Assembly (NCBI RefSeq): GCF_000374345.1
Contig: NZ_KB894009.1
Span: forward strand, 1-38,066
Length of the DNA stretch: 38,066 nt
From: Heyndrickxia acidiproducens DSM 23148
Lineage (GTDB): Bacteria; Bacillota; Bacilli; Bacillales; Bacillaceae_C
Reading direction: 5' to 3'
Both the position numbers and the translations under genes were made by a program. The notes beneath the pieces were generated by a model, which saw nothing but the letters and a program-made list of their open reading frames with translations, was not told the DNA's origin and did no database searches. Position 1 is the stretch's first letter, and each line of letters starts with the position of its first letter. Positions 9,833-18,188 of the stretch are shown piece after piece.

Positions 9833-9852
9833 TGGATAAACAAATAATTGCG

Positions 9853-9884
9853 AAAGCCTCCCGTACCGAACGGGAGGCTTTTCT
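9853..9884 (+). terminator. Terminator of spx
   Basis: AAAGCCTCCCGT (9853-9864) pairs with ACGGGAGGCTTT (9870-9881), followed by further T residues. Confidence 0.9.
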
Positions 9885-9943
9885 CGACGGCAGCAATGTC
9901 ATGAAATTGTAAAGATTCGCAGCTATTTTTAGAAAATTATGTC

Positions 9944-9972
9944 TTGAATTTTCCCTTGAATTCCGTTACAAT
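9944..9972 (+). promoter_or_regulatory. Probable sigma-A promoter of mecA
   Basis: TTGAAT (9944-9949), a 17-base spacer and TACAAT (9967-9972) form a good sigma-A promoter about 235 bp before mecA, implying a long untranslated leader. I see no clear terminator or riboswitch in that leader. Confidence 0.7.
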
Positions 9973-10205
9973 ACATAAAAAGATAAAAGTGGAGAACATG
10001 ATAAAGTGAAATAATGGTAAACTGTTGATGTTTAATAAATAGGCGGTTGTGGAATTTTAAAAAAAGGAAGTAATTTTATTTCCATTTGCACGTATTTTAT
10101 CATAAAATAGAAGTACAAGGTTACCTATGAGGCGCGAAATCATAAGTACCTTAAACAGGGGGAAAAAGTCCCTTCATCACATTCGCCGGAAGGGAGAGTT
10201 GATGT

Positions 10206-10868
10206 ATGGAAATCGAAAGAATTAATGAGAATACGGTTAAGTTTTATATTTCGTATGTTGATATAGAAAAGCGCGGGTTTAACCGGGAAGAGATTTGGTA
10301 TGACCGGGAAAGAAGCGAGGAATTATTTTGGGAAATGATGGATGAGGTTCATCATGAAGAAGTATTTGATCCGGAAGGTCCGCTGTGGATCCAGGTTCAG
10401 GCGCTTGAGAAAGGCTTGGAAGTCCTCGTCACAAAAGCGCAGGTAACAAAGGACGGACAGCGTTTCGAATTGCCGATCCCCGAAGACAAACTCAAAGAAC
10501 TGACTGTAAATGAACAACTGGAAGATTTCTTTGATGAAAACTTTCAAAGTTCCATGCATCAAGGCTTTATTGAAAGTGATTCATTGGAGCAGGTTCTTTA
10601 CTTTAAAGATATTGAAGATCTCATTGCCATGTCGAAGAACTACCAGTTCGGCGGGCTCGAGACGAGATTATACGCCTTTGAAGGCAAGTATTATCTGTAT
10701 GTCATTTTCCCGGAAGATGCAAGTGAAGAGGCGAATGATTTTATGCTCAGCCAGCTGCTTGAATACAGCGAGCTTGTAAGCATTACCAGCCACCGCCTTG
10801 AAGAATATGGCAATCTGATTATGGATGGCGATGTTTTTACGAAGTTGAATCAATATTTTAATAAATAA
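10206..10868 (+). CDS. mecA: Adaptor protein MecA
   Basis: This 220-residue adaptor recruits substrates such as ComK to the ClpCP protease and also helps assemble the ClpC hexamer. The N-terminal substrate-binding part starts MEIERINENTVKFYISYVDI and continues FNREEIWYDRERSEELFWEMM. The acidic linker and C-terminal ClpC-binding domain follow, including LETRLYAFEGKYYL. The length is normal. GGGAGAG precedes ATG 10206. A short terminator separates it from coiA. Co-location with spx and spxH keeps several Clp-related regulators together. Confidence 0.96.
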   Translation: MEIERINENTVKFYISYVDIEKRGFNREEIWYDRERSEELFWEMMDEVHHEEVFDPEGPLWIQVQALEKGLEVLVTKAQVTKDGQRFELPIPEDKLKELTVNEQLEDFFDENFQSSMHQGFIESDSLEQVLYFKDIEDLIAMSKNYQFGGLETRLYAFEGKYYLYVIFPEDASEEANDFMLSQLLEYSELVSITSHRLEEYGNLIMDGDVFTKLNQYFNK

Positions 10869-10872
10869 CAGG

Positions 10873-10902
10873 TCGGTGCATAAACTGCATCGATTTTTTT
10901 TG
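10873..10902 (+). terminator. Terminator of mecA
   Basis: TCGGTGCA (10873-10880) pairs with TGCATCGA (10886-10893), with one G-T pair, followed by a run of eight T. Confidence 0.8.
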
Positions 10903-10996
10903 CGTTCATGAAGGAAATTTGCCTGCTCGTGCCGAACTAAATACTGCCTGCTATTCATGGTTCTTTTTACCATTTTTCAAACAGGAGATGATGCCT

Positions 10997-12193
10997 TTGC
11001 TTTCTGCAGTGAATCAAGACGGAAATCTGGTTTTGCTGACGCGCCGGTTCAGCAGGAGGGAACTTCAAGCGCTGAAAGAAACAGACAAATTTTATTGCCG
11101 GGACTGCCGTGAACCGCTTGTGCTAAAAATTGGTACAAAAATCACCCCCCACTTTGCCCACCACAGCCGCTCCCAATGCAGTGCATATTCGGAGCCTGAG
11201 AGCGAAATGCACTTACTGGGAAAAAAAGACCTGTACAGGTGGTTAACCGGACAAGGCTTGGATGTTTCCATTGAACACTATCTTCCTCCCATTCAGCAAC
11301 GGGCCGATCTTCTTGTCCGCAAATACGGGCAGCTGTTTGCAATCGAGTACCAATGTTCCCCGATACCTCCCGCACAACTCCTGAAACGTTCAAAAGGGTA
11401 CAAAAGCCAGCATATCATTCCGGTTTGGATATTGGGCGGCCTGCCATTCAGGAAAACGCACCAGGGCCATTATATCTGTTCAGAATTCCAGCTGAGTTTT
11501 CTGCACCACGCCCGGAAAGAAGACTTTTATTTATTCAGCTATCAACCGTTCTCCAAAAGGATCTGCATTCTCTCCCATCTGATTCCGGCTTCAACGGTAA
11601 AATTCCATGCCCGATATGAAGAAAAACCGCTCACAGCTTTTCATTTTCCTTTTACGGATATTCAGTTCCATATTGATCAGGCAGCCCTTTCTCTGCCGGA
11701 TTGGCTTGAGGCAAGGAGAAAGTGGATTGAAGCAAAGCTGCAGTATGGAAAAACTTTTCAAGATCCCTTTTTGCGCCGGGTATATGAAAGCGGCCATCAT
11801 CCGCTGCTGCTGCCGCCCGTGATCGGCTTGCCCCTTGTTAAAATGGCCTTATGCCGGCAGCATCCGGCGGAATGGCAATTTTATTACTGGTTAGCCGTTT
11901 TAAAAAATTTTCCGCAGCATGAATGGCTGGCTCTGGATGAAATGATGGCTCGTTTTTCACAAAGAATCCGGAAAAATGAAATCCAATTGCGCGAAAGCCC
12001 GTTCATATATGAAAAGGAGGTCCGCAGGCTGATGCTTTACGAGTATACCCAAATGCTGATCGGGCTGGGCTATATGAAAGGGAATGGTGCAGGAAAATAT
12101 ACGGTGCATAAAAAGATAAGCTTTCCAAAAAATAGGGAAGAACTTGAAAGCATGGAGCAAAATCTGTGTTTGCGATGGCCGCCCATCCGATAA
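10997..12193 (+). CDS. coiA: Competence protein CoiA
   Basis: CoiA is a competence-induced protein needed for recombination of DNA taken up during transformation. The N-terminal part holds a zinc-finger-like pattern (YCRDCREPL, then PHFAHHSRSQC). The central part has a nuclease-like RADLLVRKYGQLFAIEYQCS segment consistent with a PD-(D/E)XK fold. The C-terminal half is helical and basic. I prefer TTG 10997 because AGGAG at 10983-10987 is nine bases away; tandem ATG codons at 10988 and 10991 lie too close to it. This gives 398 residues. Intact coiA suggests that competence machinery is retained. Confidence 0.88.
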   Translation: MLSAVNQDGNLVLLTRRFSRRELQALKETDKFYCRDCREPLVLKIGTKITPHFAHHSRSQCSAYSEPESEMHLLGKKDLYRWLTGQGLDVSIEHYLPPIQQRADLLVRKYGQLFAIEYQCSPIPPAQLLKRSKGYKSQHIIPVWILGGLPFRKTHQGHYICSEFQLSFLHHARKEDFYLFSYQPFSKRICILSHLIPASTVKFHARYEEKPLTAFHFPFTDIQFHIDQAALSLPDWLEARRKWIEAKLQYGKTFQDPFLRRVYESGHHPLLLPPVIGLPLVKMALCRQHPAEWQFYYWLAVLKNFPQHEWLALDEMMARFSQRIRKNEIQLRESPFIYEKEVRRLMLYEYTQMLIGLGYMKGNGAGKYTVHKKISFPKNREELESMEQNLCLRWPPIR

Positions 12194-12194
12194 A

Positions 12195-12345
12195 GTGAAA
12201 CTTCCATTAGTGGGGGTTTTCCTTCATCCCCCACTGATGGTTAGTTGAACCAATCGGACCTTTACGGGCAGTTTGATCTCCCACCTATCTCCTTCGTACC
12301 TTGAATATTGAGGTGGGAGTCTTACTGCCCGTTAAGGCGGGATAA
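12195..12345. mobile_element. Structured repeat resembling an IS200/IS605-type end or non-autonomous derivative
   Basis: Two long imperfect hairpins lie side by side without an ORF. The first pairs CCAT and AGTGGGGG (12204-12216) with CCCCCACT and ATGG (12228-12240). The second pairs TTTACGGGCAGT and CTCCCACCT (12261-12286) with AGGTGGGAG and ACTGCCCGTTAA (12311-12335), split by an internal loop. Such subterminal hairpins without inverted repeats at the tips are typical of IS200/IS605 ends, which can also encode TnpB guide RNA. This assignment is an inference from shape, with no transposase present. Confidence 0.45.
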
Positions 12346-12426
12346 AAACGGATGAGTAGCGGGATCGTGCCGGGTAGGTTAGAATAGAAAAAGAAGGAAG
12401 ATTTTGAAGAGAATGGAGGATGTTTC

Positions 12427-14244
12427 ATGGCGGATGAGAAAAAAGTGCAGACATTGCCAAACCGTAATGAAGTTGAAAAAGAATTGACCTGGAGATTGGA
12501 AGATATTTTTCCAACAGATGAGGACTGGGAAAAAGAATACAATGCAGTGAAGGAAAAACTAAAGGGCGCCTCCCAATTCCAGGGGCATCTTGGGGAAAGT
12601 GCCGGCCAGTTGTATACTGCCCTTCAATTCCAGGATGAGGTCACCGAAAGATTTGGGAAACTGTATACATACGCACATATGCGTTATGACCAGGATACCT
12701 CCAATGCTTTTTACCAGGGGCTTGATAGCAAGTCCAAGAGCCTGGCTGCGCAGCTCGGCAGTGCATTTGCCTATGTGGTGCCGGAGATTCTGTCGATTGA
12801 TGAAGCGGAACTGGACCGCTTTTTAAAAGAAAACGAAGATCTTAAGTTGTACACACATGTGTTGGAAGAAATCAATGAAATGCGCCCGCATATCTTATCT
12901 GCAAAAGAAGAGGCATTGCTTGCACAGGTTTCGGAAGTGCTCAATGTATCAAGTACCACATTTGGCATGTTGAATAATGCCGATCTTGAATTCCCCACTG
13001 TTGTCGATGAAAACGGGGAAGAAGTCCAGATCACACATGGCCGCTATACACGGTTATTGGAGAGCAAAGACCGGCGTGTCCGCAAAGAAGCATTTCAAAA
13101 ACTGTATGAGACGTATGGATCGTTCACCCATACTTTTGCCAGCACTTTAAGCGGGCAGGTGAAAAAGAATAATGTTGTTTCAAGCATTCGCCATTACGAC
13201 TCAGCACGGCAGGCGGCACTGGCAGCCAACCATATCCCGGAGCAGGTATATGACCAGCTGGTGGATACTGTCAACCAGAATTTGGATCTGTTAAAGCGTT
13301 ATGTGAAATTACGCAAGAAAGTGCTTGGCGTTGATGAACTCCATATGTACGATCTTTACACGCCGCTGGTTCAGGATGCAGAAATGGATATTACCTATGA
13401 AAAAGCAAAAGAAATCGTGTTGAACGGGCTGCATCCGCTCGGGGAAGAATACCAGGGGATTTTAAAACAGGCACTTGAAAACCGCTGGATCGACGTGGTT
13501 GAAAACAAAGGCAAGAGAAGCGGCGCCTATTCTTCCGGGGCATACGGCACAAACCCGTATATATTATTGAACTGGCAGGATAGTATCGACAATGTCTTTA
13601 CATTGGCGCATGAATTGGGGCACAGCGTCCACAGTTACTATACACGCACCAGACAACCGTATCCGTATGGCGATTATTCCATTTTCGTGGCGGAAGTGGC
13701 ATCGACCTGCAACGAGTCGCTGCTCAATGATTATTTGCTGAAAACGCTCAAAGATAAAAAGCAGCGGATTTACTTGTTGAACCATTATTTAGAGGGCTTC
13801 CGCGGCACTGTATTCCGCCAGACGATGTTTGCCGAGTTTGAGCATTTGATTCATCAGAAAGCCCAGCATGGCGAAGCATTGACGTCAGAACTTTTGACGA
13901 AAGAATATTATGCTTTGAACCAAAAATATTTTGGCGAAGAGGACATCAAAATTGATAAGGAAATCGGCTTGGAATGGGCGCGTATTCCGCATTTCTATTA
14001 CAATTATTATGTTTACCAATATGCGACAGGCTTCAGCGCGGCGGCAGCCCTCAGCAAACAAATACTCGAAGGAGGGGAACCGGCTGTCAAACGCTATATT
14101 GGCTATTTAAGCGCCGGCAGCTCCGATTACCCAATTGAAGTGCTGAAGAAAGCCGGTGTTGATATGGCGTCACCGAAGCCAATTGAAGATGCATTAAAAG
14201 TGTTTGAAGAAAGATTAAACGAAATGGAACGCCTGCTCAGCTGA
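12427..14244 (+). CDS. pepF: Oligoendopeptidase F
   Basis: This 605-residue zinc metallopeptidase of family M3 cleaves medium-length peptides in the cytoplasm, fitting downstream processing of peptides brought in by Opp. The zinc site HELGH lies at 395-399, with the third ligand Glu423 in FVAEVAST. The C-terminal IPHFYYNYYVYQYATGFS is typical of the family. GGAGGA precedes ATG 12427. A strong terminator follows. The B. subtilis homologue YjbG occupies the same position, upstream of the roxS–yjbH region. Confidence 0.96.
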   Translation: MADEKKVQTLPNRNEVEKELTWRLEDIFPTDEDWEKEYNAVKEKLKGASQFQGHLGESAGQLYTALQFQDEVTERFGKLYTYAHMRYDQDTSNAFYQGLDSKSKSLAAQLGSAFAYVVPEILSIDEAELDRFLKENEDLKLYTHVLEEINEMRPHILSAKEEALLAQVSEVLNVSSTTFGMLNNADLEFPTVVDENGEEVQITHGRYTRLLESKDRRVRKEAFQKLYETYGSFTHTFASTLSGQVKKNNVVSSIRHYDSARQAALAANHIPEQVYDQLVDTVNQNLDLLKRYVKLRKKVLGVDELHMYDLYTPLVQDAEMDITYEKAKEIVLNGLHPLGEEYQGILKQALENRWIDVVENKGKRSGAYSSGAYGTNPYILLNWQDSIDNVFTLAHELGHSVHSYYTRTRQPYPYGDYSIFVAEVASTCNESLLNDYLLKTLKDKKQRIYLLNHYLEGFRGTVFRQTMFAEFEHLIHQKAQHGEALTSELLTKEYYALNQKYFGEEDIKIDKEIGLEWARIPHFYYNYYVYQYATGFSAAAALSKQILEGGEPAVKRYIGYLSAGSSDYPIEVLKKAGVDMASPKPIEDALKVFEERLNEMERLLS

Positions 14245-14263
14245 TGGTGTTGACAGAAAAAAG

Positions 14264-14294
14264 GCCGGTACCACAAACCGTGGTGCCGGCTTTT
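14264..14294. terminator. Bidirectional terminator after pepF
   Basis: GCCGGTACCAC (14264-14274) and GTGGTGCCGGC (14280-14290) form the stem, with A-runs and T-runs on either side. It serves pepF and the convergent small membrane protein gene. Confidence 0.9.
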
Positions 14295-14496
14295 AAAAAT
14301 GATGGCGCCGTGCAGACGGAGGCCTGAAGCCCCGGAACCTGTTCCGGCCGTTAACGTAAACGAGAAGGGCTGTAATCGCCGCAAAAAGAAGCGGGGCTGT
14401 GATGATGAGCGGGAGCATTTTCATCAGCCCGAACAAATTTACGCAGAACAAAATCAGGATAGCGGTAACCAAAAGCGGCAGTTTCAATTTCTGCAT
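14293..14496 (-). CDS. Small two-helix membrane protein, unknown function
   Basis: This 67-residue protein has two hydrophobic segments (about 6-23 and 27-48) and a basic C-terminal tail with RNRFRGFRPPSARRHH. It probably sits in the cytoplasmic membrane with the tail inside. AGGGGG lies nine bases before ATG 14496, supporting translation. It converges on pepF and is transcribed away from roxS. B. subtilis has a small gene, yizD, at this position; I cannot confirm that they are related. No function is proposed. Confidence 0.6.
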   Translation of the reverse strand: MQKLKLPLLVTAILILFCVNLFGLMKMLPLIITAPLLFAAITALLVYVNGRNRFRGFRPPSARRHHF

Positions 14497-14604
14497 CTGT
14501 GAAAACCCCCTTTATGGATTGGACGGGTGGACTGATGCCATTTTATGAACGTGAAGATGAAAATATGGCTGCCATACCTGAAAATCATATCATTTTTGAC
14601 GAAT

Positions 14605-14622
14605 ATGTGAACAATTTTACAT
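14605..14622. promoter_or_regulatory. Rex-like operator upstream of roxS
   Basis: ATGTGAACAATTTTACAT is an imperfect dyad matching the Rex pattern TTGTGAAATATTTCACAA at 13 of 18 positions. It lies just upstream of the -35 of the small RNA promoter. In B. subtilis roxS is known to be repressed by Rex and activated by ResD; the same TGTGAA element could also serve ResD. Confidence 0.55.
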
Positions 14623-14627
14623 TTAGC

Positions 14628-14656
14628 TTGCTTTCGACAGTTTTCGATGTTATATT
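14628..14656 (+). promoter_or_regulatory. Promoter of roxS
   Basis: TTGCTT (14628-14633), a 17-base spacer and TATATT (14651-14656) place the predicted start near 14663-14665. Confidence 0.75.
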
Positions 14657-14664
14657 ATATACGT

Positions 14665-14771
14665 GAAGTTGATCACAAGCAAACATATACCCCTTTGTTT
14701 GACCGTGAAAAATTTCTCCCATCCCCTTTGTTCGTGTTGAAAAAGGCCTTGCAGCTTGCAAGGCCTTTTTC
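14665..14771 (+). ncRNA. roxS: RoxS/RsaE regulatory small RNA
   Basis: This stretch of about 107 bases carries the hallmarks of RoxS (RsaE in Staphylococcus): two C-rich seed regions, ATACCCCTTTGTTTG (14688-14702) and TTTCTCCCATCCCCTTTG (about 14713-14730). These pair with ribosome sites of target mRNAs. The intrinsic terminator pairs 14740-14753 with 14757-14770 and ends in T5. In S. aureus and B. subtilis, to my knowledge, the gene also lies between pepF and yjbH. RoxS represses mRNAs of central metabolism and NAD-linked enzymes to balance NAD/NADH. The identification rests on recalled sequence and location, not on a database search. Confidence 0.9.
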
Positions 14772-14794
14772 GTTTGTAAAAAAGCAAAATAAAA

Positions 14795-14824
14795 AACCTC
14801 CCGCTGACCACTGCGTAGGAGGTT
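14795..14824 (-). terminator. Terminator of the yjbI-spxH operon
   Basis: On the minus strand AACCTCC (14824-14818) pairs with GGAGGTT (14801-14795), with an inner CGC/GCG extension, followed by a T-rich run. The stem begins inside the spxH stop codon. Confidence 0.8.
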
Positions 14825-15680
14825 AATCAATACATTTCCAAAATGAACCATGCTTGCCGATAATTTTCTGCACTTTTTGCTGGAGCACCAATTTTTTCAG
14901 TTCTTTTTCCACTTCATTCATCGGCATATCGTACACAACTGAGATTTCTTTAGATGCCACGAGTCCGAAAAACTTTAAAAATTGTTCCAATGGCGGCAGC
15001 GGCATTGGTTCCGGCCGTTTGCCCAGCATTTCCTGAAGCACCTGGACATAAATGTCATACGAATAGAGGCCGGTGATTTTCAAGCCCTCATCCTCGATAT
15101 TTTCATTAAAGAAAACAAGGGAAGGGCTCTCGTTGACTTCCATTTCAGCTGTAATTTTCAGATCACATTGAAAAGCCTTTGCCGCACTGTCAGAATGGAT
15201 ATCATGCAAAAACTCATCGACATCCAGTGACGCTTTTTCCGCACACTCCATCAGAATACTGAGATTAGAAATATTTTGTTTTTCAAGAAACACGACTTCC
15301 TGGACTTTCCGCAGAAAGCGCAATCCAAGTTTTTTTCCCTGAAGTTCGGCTGCCTTAATGGCAATCGAGACAATATACGGGGAAGTAATCGGATTTTCGA
15401 TCCACAGGCTGCCGTCACAGGACATCCCTGTCCGGCTCGCTGTTTTCTCCCAGTAATCAGCCATTGCGACCCGGCGTTTCCGGTTCACATTTAAACTGGT
15501 GAGCTTCCCGATCAGCACGTGCCTGAATCTGAAGTAGGTGCCGTATTCGAGGCGCAGTTTTTTTAATACCGGTTCCAGCGCCCAGCATTCAGGGCAAAGC
15601 GGATCGATAAACACGTAAATTTCCAATGGCTTTTTATTTAAACAATCAGTTTTACTCATTAGTTCAAAAATATTTTTCAA
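14823..15680 (-). CDS. spxH: SpxH (YjbH), adaptor for ClpXP degradation of Spx
   Basis: This 285-residue cytosolic protein of the thioredoxin-like DsbA/FrnE superfamily binds Spx and stimulates its degradation by ClpXP. The [19 protein letters not shown] segment carries the CxxC site at the N-terminal end of the fold. The C-terminal region around [21 protein letters not shown] resembles a short winged-helix. I accept TTG 15680 because AGGTG precedes it by seven bases and it overlaps the TGA of yjbI, implying translational coupling. An in-frame ATG lies eight codons downstream. Linkage with the globin gene yjbI is conserved in B. subtilis. Confidence 0.94.
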   Translation of the reverse strand: MKNIFELMSKTDCLNKKPLEIYVFIDPLCPECWALEPVLKKLRLEYGTYFRFRHVLIGKLTSLNVNRKRRVAMADYWEKTASRTGMSCDGSLWIENPITSPYIVSIAIKAAELQGKKLGLRFLRKVQEVVFLEKQNISNLSILMECAEKASLDVDEFLHDIHSDSAAKAFQCDLKITAEMEVNESPSLVFFNENIEDEGLKITGLYSYDIYVQVLQEMLGKRPEPMPLPPLEQFLKFFGLVASKEISVVYDMPMNEVEKELKKLVLQQKVQKIIGKHGSFWKCID

Positions 15681-16078
15681 TTTTCTTCACCTGAAAAATC
15701 ATCCGGCGAATTTACCATATGCTGCGCAGTCAAAACAAGCCTTGAGAAAAAGAAATCGCGGATTTCACCGCTTAAGCCGACTTCATCCATCGCACTGCTC
15801 ATACAGGACAGCCATGCTTTGGCACGCTTGGGTGTCACTTTATGGGGCAGATGCCGAGCCCGCAGCATCGGATGGCCGTGTTCTTCCGTATAAAGCGCCG
15901 GGCCTCCTAAAAATTGTGTAAGAAACTGTTTTTGTTTCCTGGCCGTTTCGGTTAGATCATCCGGGAAAATCGGGAACAAATCCGGATGTTTCGCAACCCG
16001 GGAATAAAAGGCATCGACGAGTTGATCGAGTTTTTCCCTCCCGATCACGTCAAACGGTACAGTTTTCTTTTCCACCAT
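15677..16078 (-). CDS. yjbI: Truncated hemoglobin YjbI (trHbO group)
   Basis: This 133-residue group II truncated globin binds heme and oxygen and may protect against reactive species. Tyr25 in [14 protein letters not shown] occupies the B10 position, the proximal His lies in MLRARHLPH, and Trp in AKAWLSCM matches the G8 Trp of this group. The length equals that of B. subtilis YjbI. AAAGGAG precedes ATG 16078. It is the first gene of a two-gene operon with spxH, linking redox or oxygen sensing with Spx control. Confidence 0.94.
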   Translation of the reverse strand: MVEKKTVPFDVIGREKLDQLVDAFYSRVAKHPDLFPIFPDDLTETARKQKQFLTQFLGGPALYTEEHGHPMLRARHLPHKVTPKRAKAWLSCMSSAMDEVGLSGEIRDFFFSRLVLTAQHMVNSPDDFSGEEN

Positions 16079-16158
16079 AGAATAACTGCTCCTTTTTTGA
16101 TATTCATCTTTCTAATATTGCTAACGCAAGAGAAGGGCTCATCTATCCATAGTCTTGT

Positions 16159-16213
16159 CTGCTTTGTTAATAATATTTACGTTTATTTTAACAAGCAGAT
16201 GCCTATAACTCAA
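16159..16213 (-). promoter_or_regulatory. Promoter of yjbI-spxH with overlapping dyad
   Basis: On the minus strand TTGAGT (16213-16208), a 17-base spacer and TAAAAT (16190-16185) form a plausible sigma-A promoter. An imperfect dyad of CTGCTTTGTTAA (16159-16170) and TTAACAAGCAG (16188-16198) covers the -10 and start region, so a repressor could bind there. The regulator is unknown. Confidence 0.6.
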
Positions 16214-16245
16214 ACAATCCGCTTTTAGCGCCACGGGCGGAACAG

Positions 16246-16276
16246 AAAAAACACCGTTCATGGAAACGGTGTTTTT
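16246..16276 (-). terminator. Terminator of the yjbK-cwlQ unit
   Basis: AAAACACCGTT (16248-16258) and AACGGTGTTTT (16265-16275) form the stem. Read on the minus strand it ends in a T-run just after cwlQ. Confidence 0.88.
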
Positions 16277-16280
16277 CCGG

Positions 16281-16967
16281 TTAACTTAAATTTTTCATAA
16301 TCGAGTGGACATAATTTTGCGTTTCTTTAAATGGCGGGATGCCTCCGTAACGATCCACATTCGCGCTGCCGGCATTGTAAGCAGCCAGTGCGAGTTCTGT
16401 GTTGCCGCCATATTTGTTCAGCAGGGATTTCAGATATTTTGTCCCTCCGTCCACATTTTGGGCAGGATCAAATGCATCCGTAACGCCGAGGCTTGCGGCA
16501 GTTGCCGGCATCAGCTGCATTAAGCCCTGAGCCCCTGCAGGACTGGCTGCATCCGGATGAAAGCCGGATTCCTGCTGGATCACCGCTTTAATTAAGTTTT
16601 CCGGCACAGCGTATTGGTTCGCGGCCCGGGAAATAATGGCACCCAAACCGGTTGAACCTGAAGCATTTTTCCCATTTGCCGAACCACTTTTATCGGTTAC
16701 GTGCTGCAGCTGGTTTGATAAATGCATACTGTTTTGGCTCATGTTCGTTTTCTCCGGCGGAAAAAGGGAAGACTGGTTTACTGGTTCACTTGCTGTTTTA
16801 CGATCAACGGCCTCTTCAAGCAGCACCGAAAGCATTTCCCGGAATAACGATGTGCTGCTGCCTGTTGCAGCCGGGCTTGAGGAATCCGCTGTTGAAGTTG
16901 AATGCAGGGAAAGGGATTGCAGTGCCTGCAGTTCCAATAATGATTTTAACTGGCTGATCGATGTCAT
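16281..16967 (-). CDS. cwlQ: Lytic transglycosylase/muramidase YjbJ (CwlQ)
   Basis: This 228-residue protein has a low-complexity Ser-rich N-terminal half and a C-terminal SLT (goose-lysozyme-like) domain from about residue 108. The catalytic Glu lies in [13 protein letters not shown], followed by [13 protein letters not shown] and [17 protein letters not shown], the standard SLT motifs. The enzyme cleaves the glycan strands of peptidoglycan. No classical signal peptide is visible, as in B. subtilis YjbJ/CwlQ. AGGGAG lies 11 bases before ATG 16967. It is downstream of yjbK with a 15-base gap, so the two are probably co-transcribed. Confidence 0.92.
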   Translation of the reverse strand: MTSISQLKSLLELQALQSLSLHSTSTADSSSPAATGSSTSLFREMLSVLLEEAVDRKTASEPVNQSSLFPPEKTNMSQNSMHLSNQLQHVTDKSGSANGKNASGSTGLGAIISRAANQYAVPENLIKAVIQQESGFHPDAASPAGAQGLMQLMPATAASLGVTDAFDPAQNVDGGTKYLKSLLNKYGGNTELALAAYNAGSANVDRYGGIPPFKETQNYVHSIMKNLS

Positions 16968-16982
16968 GGTTTTATACGCTCC

Positions 16983-17606
16983 CTATTCATGATCATACGT
17001 TTTACCCGGTTCCGGCGCCTGATCCTGGGATTTTCCAATCTTTGCTTCATAAAAACGGCGGACTTTATTTTTGGCCGGCAAAAACGGAATCCCATATTGC
17101 TTCAATAACGCTTTGAAAATACGGATGCCGGTTTCCAGTGAACTTACTTCATATTCTATCTCATAATCTTCCTTATTTAAATAAAAATTATGGTCAAAAA
17201 CGAGCAGACCGCCCTTGTAACTGATTTCCGCCCGTTTCGTTGTGAGCGTGCCAAAGTACGCCAGGCTGCTGCATGAAATGCCTGCTGCGTTCAGGCGCTT
17301 TTTCACTTCGCCATCCGGAAAGGCACGCTTTTCCACCATGTTTTGCACATCCTCAGCATCCAGCAGCTGGCTTGTTTCCAGCAGGCCTTCTGTTTCCGGC
17401 GTTTTGAGTGTCAATTGGAAGCTGCCTTGTTTCTTCCGGATACGAAGCGCGGACTGCAGGGCTTTTAATGCAAAATCAGGCGTATCGAAATAAAGGTTCT
17501 CCTGTTCCTGGAAATCTTCCGGGCGGATAGCGAATGCTGCCTGCAGCCGGGTGAAATGCTCTTTTGTGACCATATTTTTTAATTCAATCTCCAATTCTTT
17601 GCTCAT
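16983..17606 (-). CDS. yjbK: YjbK, CYTH domain protein
   Basis: This 207-residue protein belongs to the CYTH/triphosphate tunnel family. The N-terminal ELEIELK is the ExExK signature that binds triphosphate and metal. Alternating charged strands follow (ALRIRKKQGSFQLTLKTPE). Relatives hydrolyse inorganic triphosphate or make cyclic or thiamine phosphates; the substrate of YjbK is not known to me. GGAGG lies eight bases before ATG 17606. It leads the yjbK-cwlQ unit and is divergent from yjbL, whose neighbour yjbM makes alarmone, so a nucleotide-related role is plausible. Confidence 0.9.
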   Translation of the reverse strand: MSKELEIELKNMVTKEHFTRLQAAFAIRPEDFQEQENLYFDTPDFALKALQSALRIRKKQGSFQLTLKTPETEGLLETSQLLDAEDVQNMVEKRAFPDGEVKKRLNAAGISCSSLAYFGTLTTKRAEISYKGGLLVFDHNFYLNKEDYEIEYEVSSLETGIRIFKALLKQYGIPFLPAKNKVRRFYEAKIGKSQDQAPEPGKTYDHE

Positions 17607-17633
17607 TCTTCAGGCCTCCTTCGTCCAACCTTT

Positions 17634-17661
17634 ATTATACTAAAGGGAAGAACATGGTGAA
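17634..17661 (-). promoter_or_regulatory. Probable promoter of yjbK
   Basis: On the minus strand TTCACC (17661-17656), a 16-base spacer and TATAAT (17639-17634) lie about 28 bp before the yjbK start, so the leader would be very short. Confidence 0.6.
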
Positions 17662-17783
17662 AGTGTCTATTCCAGGGCGGATTATGGTAAAATAAAATGG
17701 AGCAGCATACAGTTTTTTCCCTTTAAGCGGCTGCGGCAGCCCGGCGGGGAAAAAGTGAGTGTAATCAGCAGGGGGAGAGGCAT

Positions 17784-18182
17784 TTGCGAAAGAAAATTGA
17801 ACTGGACCGGTCAAAATTGCTGGAAGAAGCGCTTGAACTTTACAGCTGTGATCCTGCCGTTTCTTTGCACAACTTACATGCAGCAGGGCAAATGATTGTG
17901 GATTCTGATGCCTGTGCGTTCATTTACCTGGCCGAAGCATCCGGAGAAGATGACTATACATATTTGTATTTACCTGTGGCAGTCTGGGAAGATATTCACA
18001 CGGCTATCCAGACACGAAAAAAGGTATTTGCTGTTTCCGGAGAAGAAAGATTGGAACTATTGCAGTTTCATGAAGAACTTGATTATTTGCTTGATAATAT
18101 GCAGGATAACAGCAACTATGGGAAAAATATGCTGGAAAAAGTGGCATCTGTTTTTACAATGGAGCGGGGAACAAAGGGGTGA
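17784..18182 (+). CDS. yjbL: YjbL, UPF0738 family protein
   Basis: This 132-residue acidic protein has no membrane segment or recognisable catalytic motif. It fits the UPF0738 family by position and by the ACAFIYLAEASGEDDYTYLYLPVAVWE segment (from memory). The start is TTG 17784, seven bases after GGGGGAG; no ATG is available nearby. Six bases separate it from yjbM, so the genes are co-transcribed. The function is unknown; any link to alarmone metabolism is only by neighbourhood. Confidence 0.82.
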   Translation: MRKKIELDRSKLLEEALELYSCDPAVSLHNLHAAGQMIVDSDACAFIYLAEASGEDDYTYLYLPVAVWEDIHTAIQTRKKVFAVSGEERLELLQFHEELDYLLDNMQDNSNYGKNMLEKVASVFTMERGTKG

Positions 18183-18188
18183 CAACAG

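Noticed and set aside
11142..11393. Minus-strand ORFs inside coiA
   Set aside because: They overlap the conserved nuclease-like core of CoiA on the opposite strand and lack ribosome sites.
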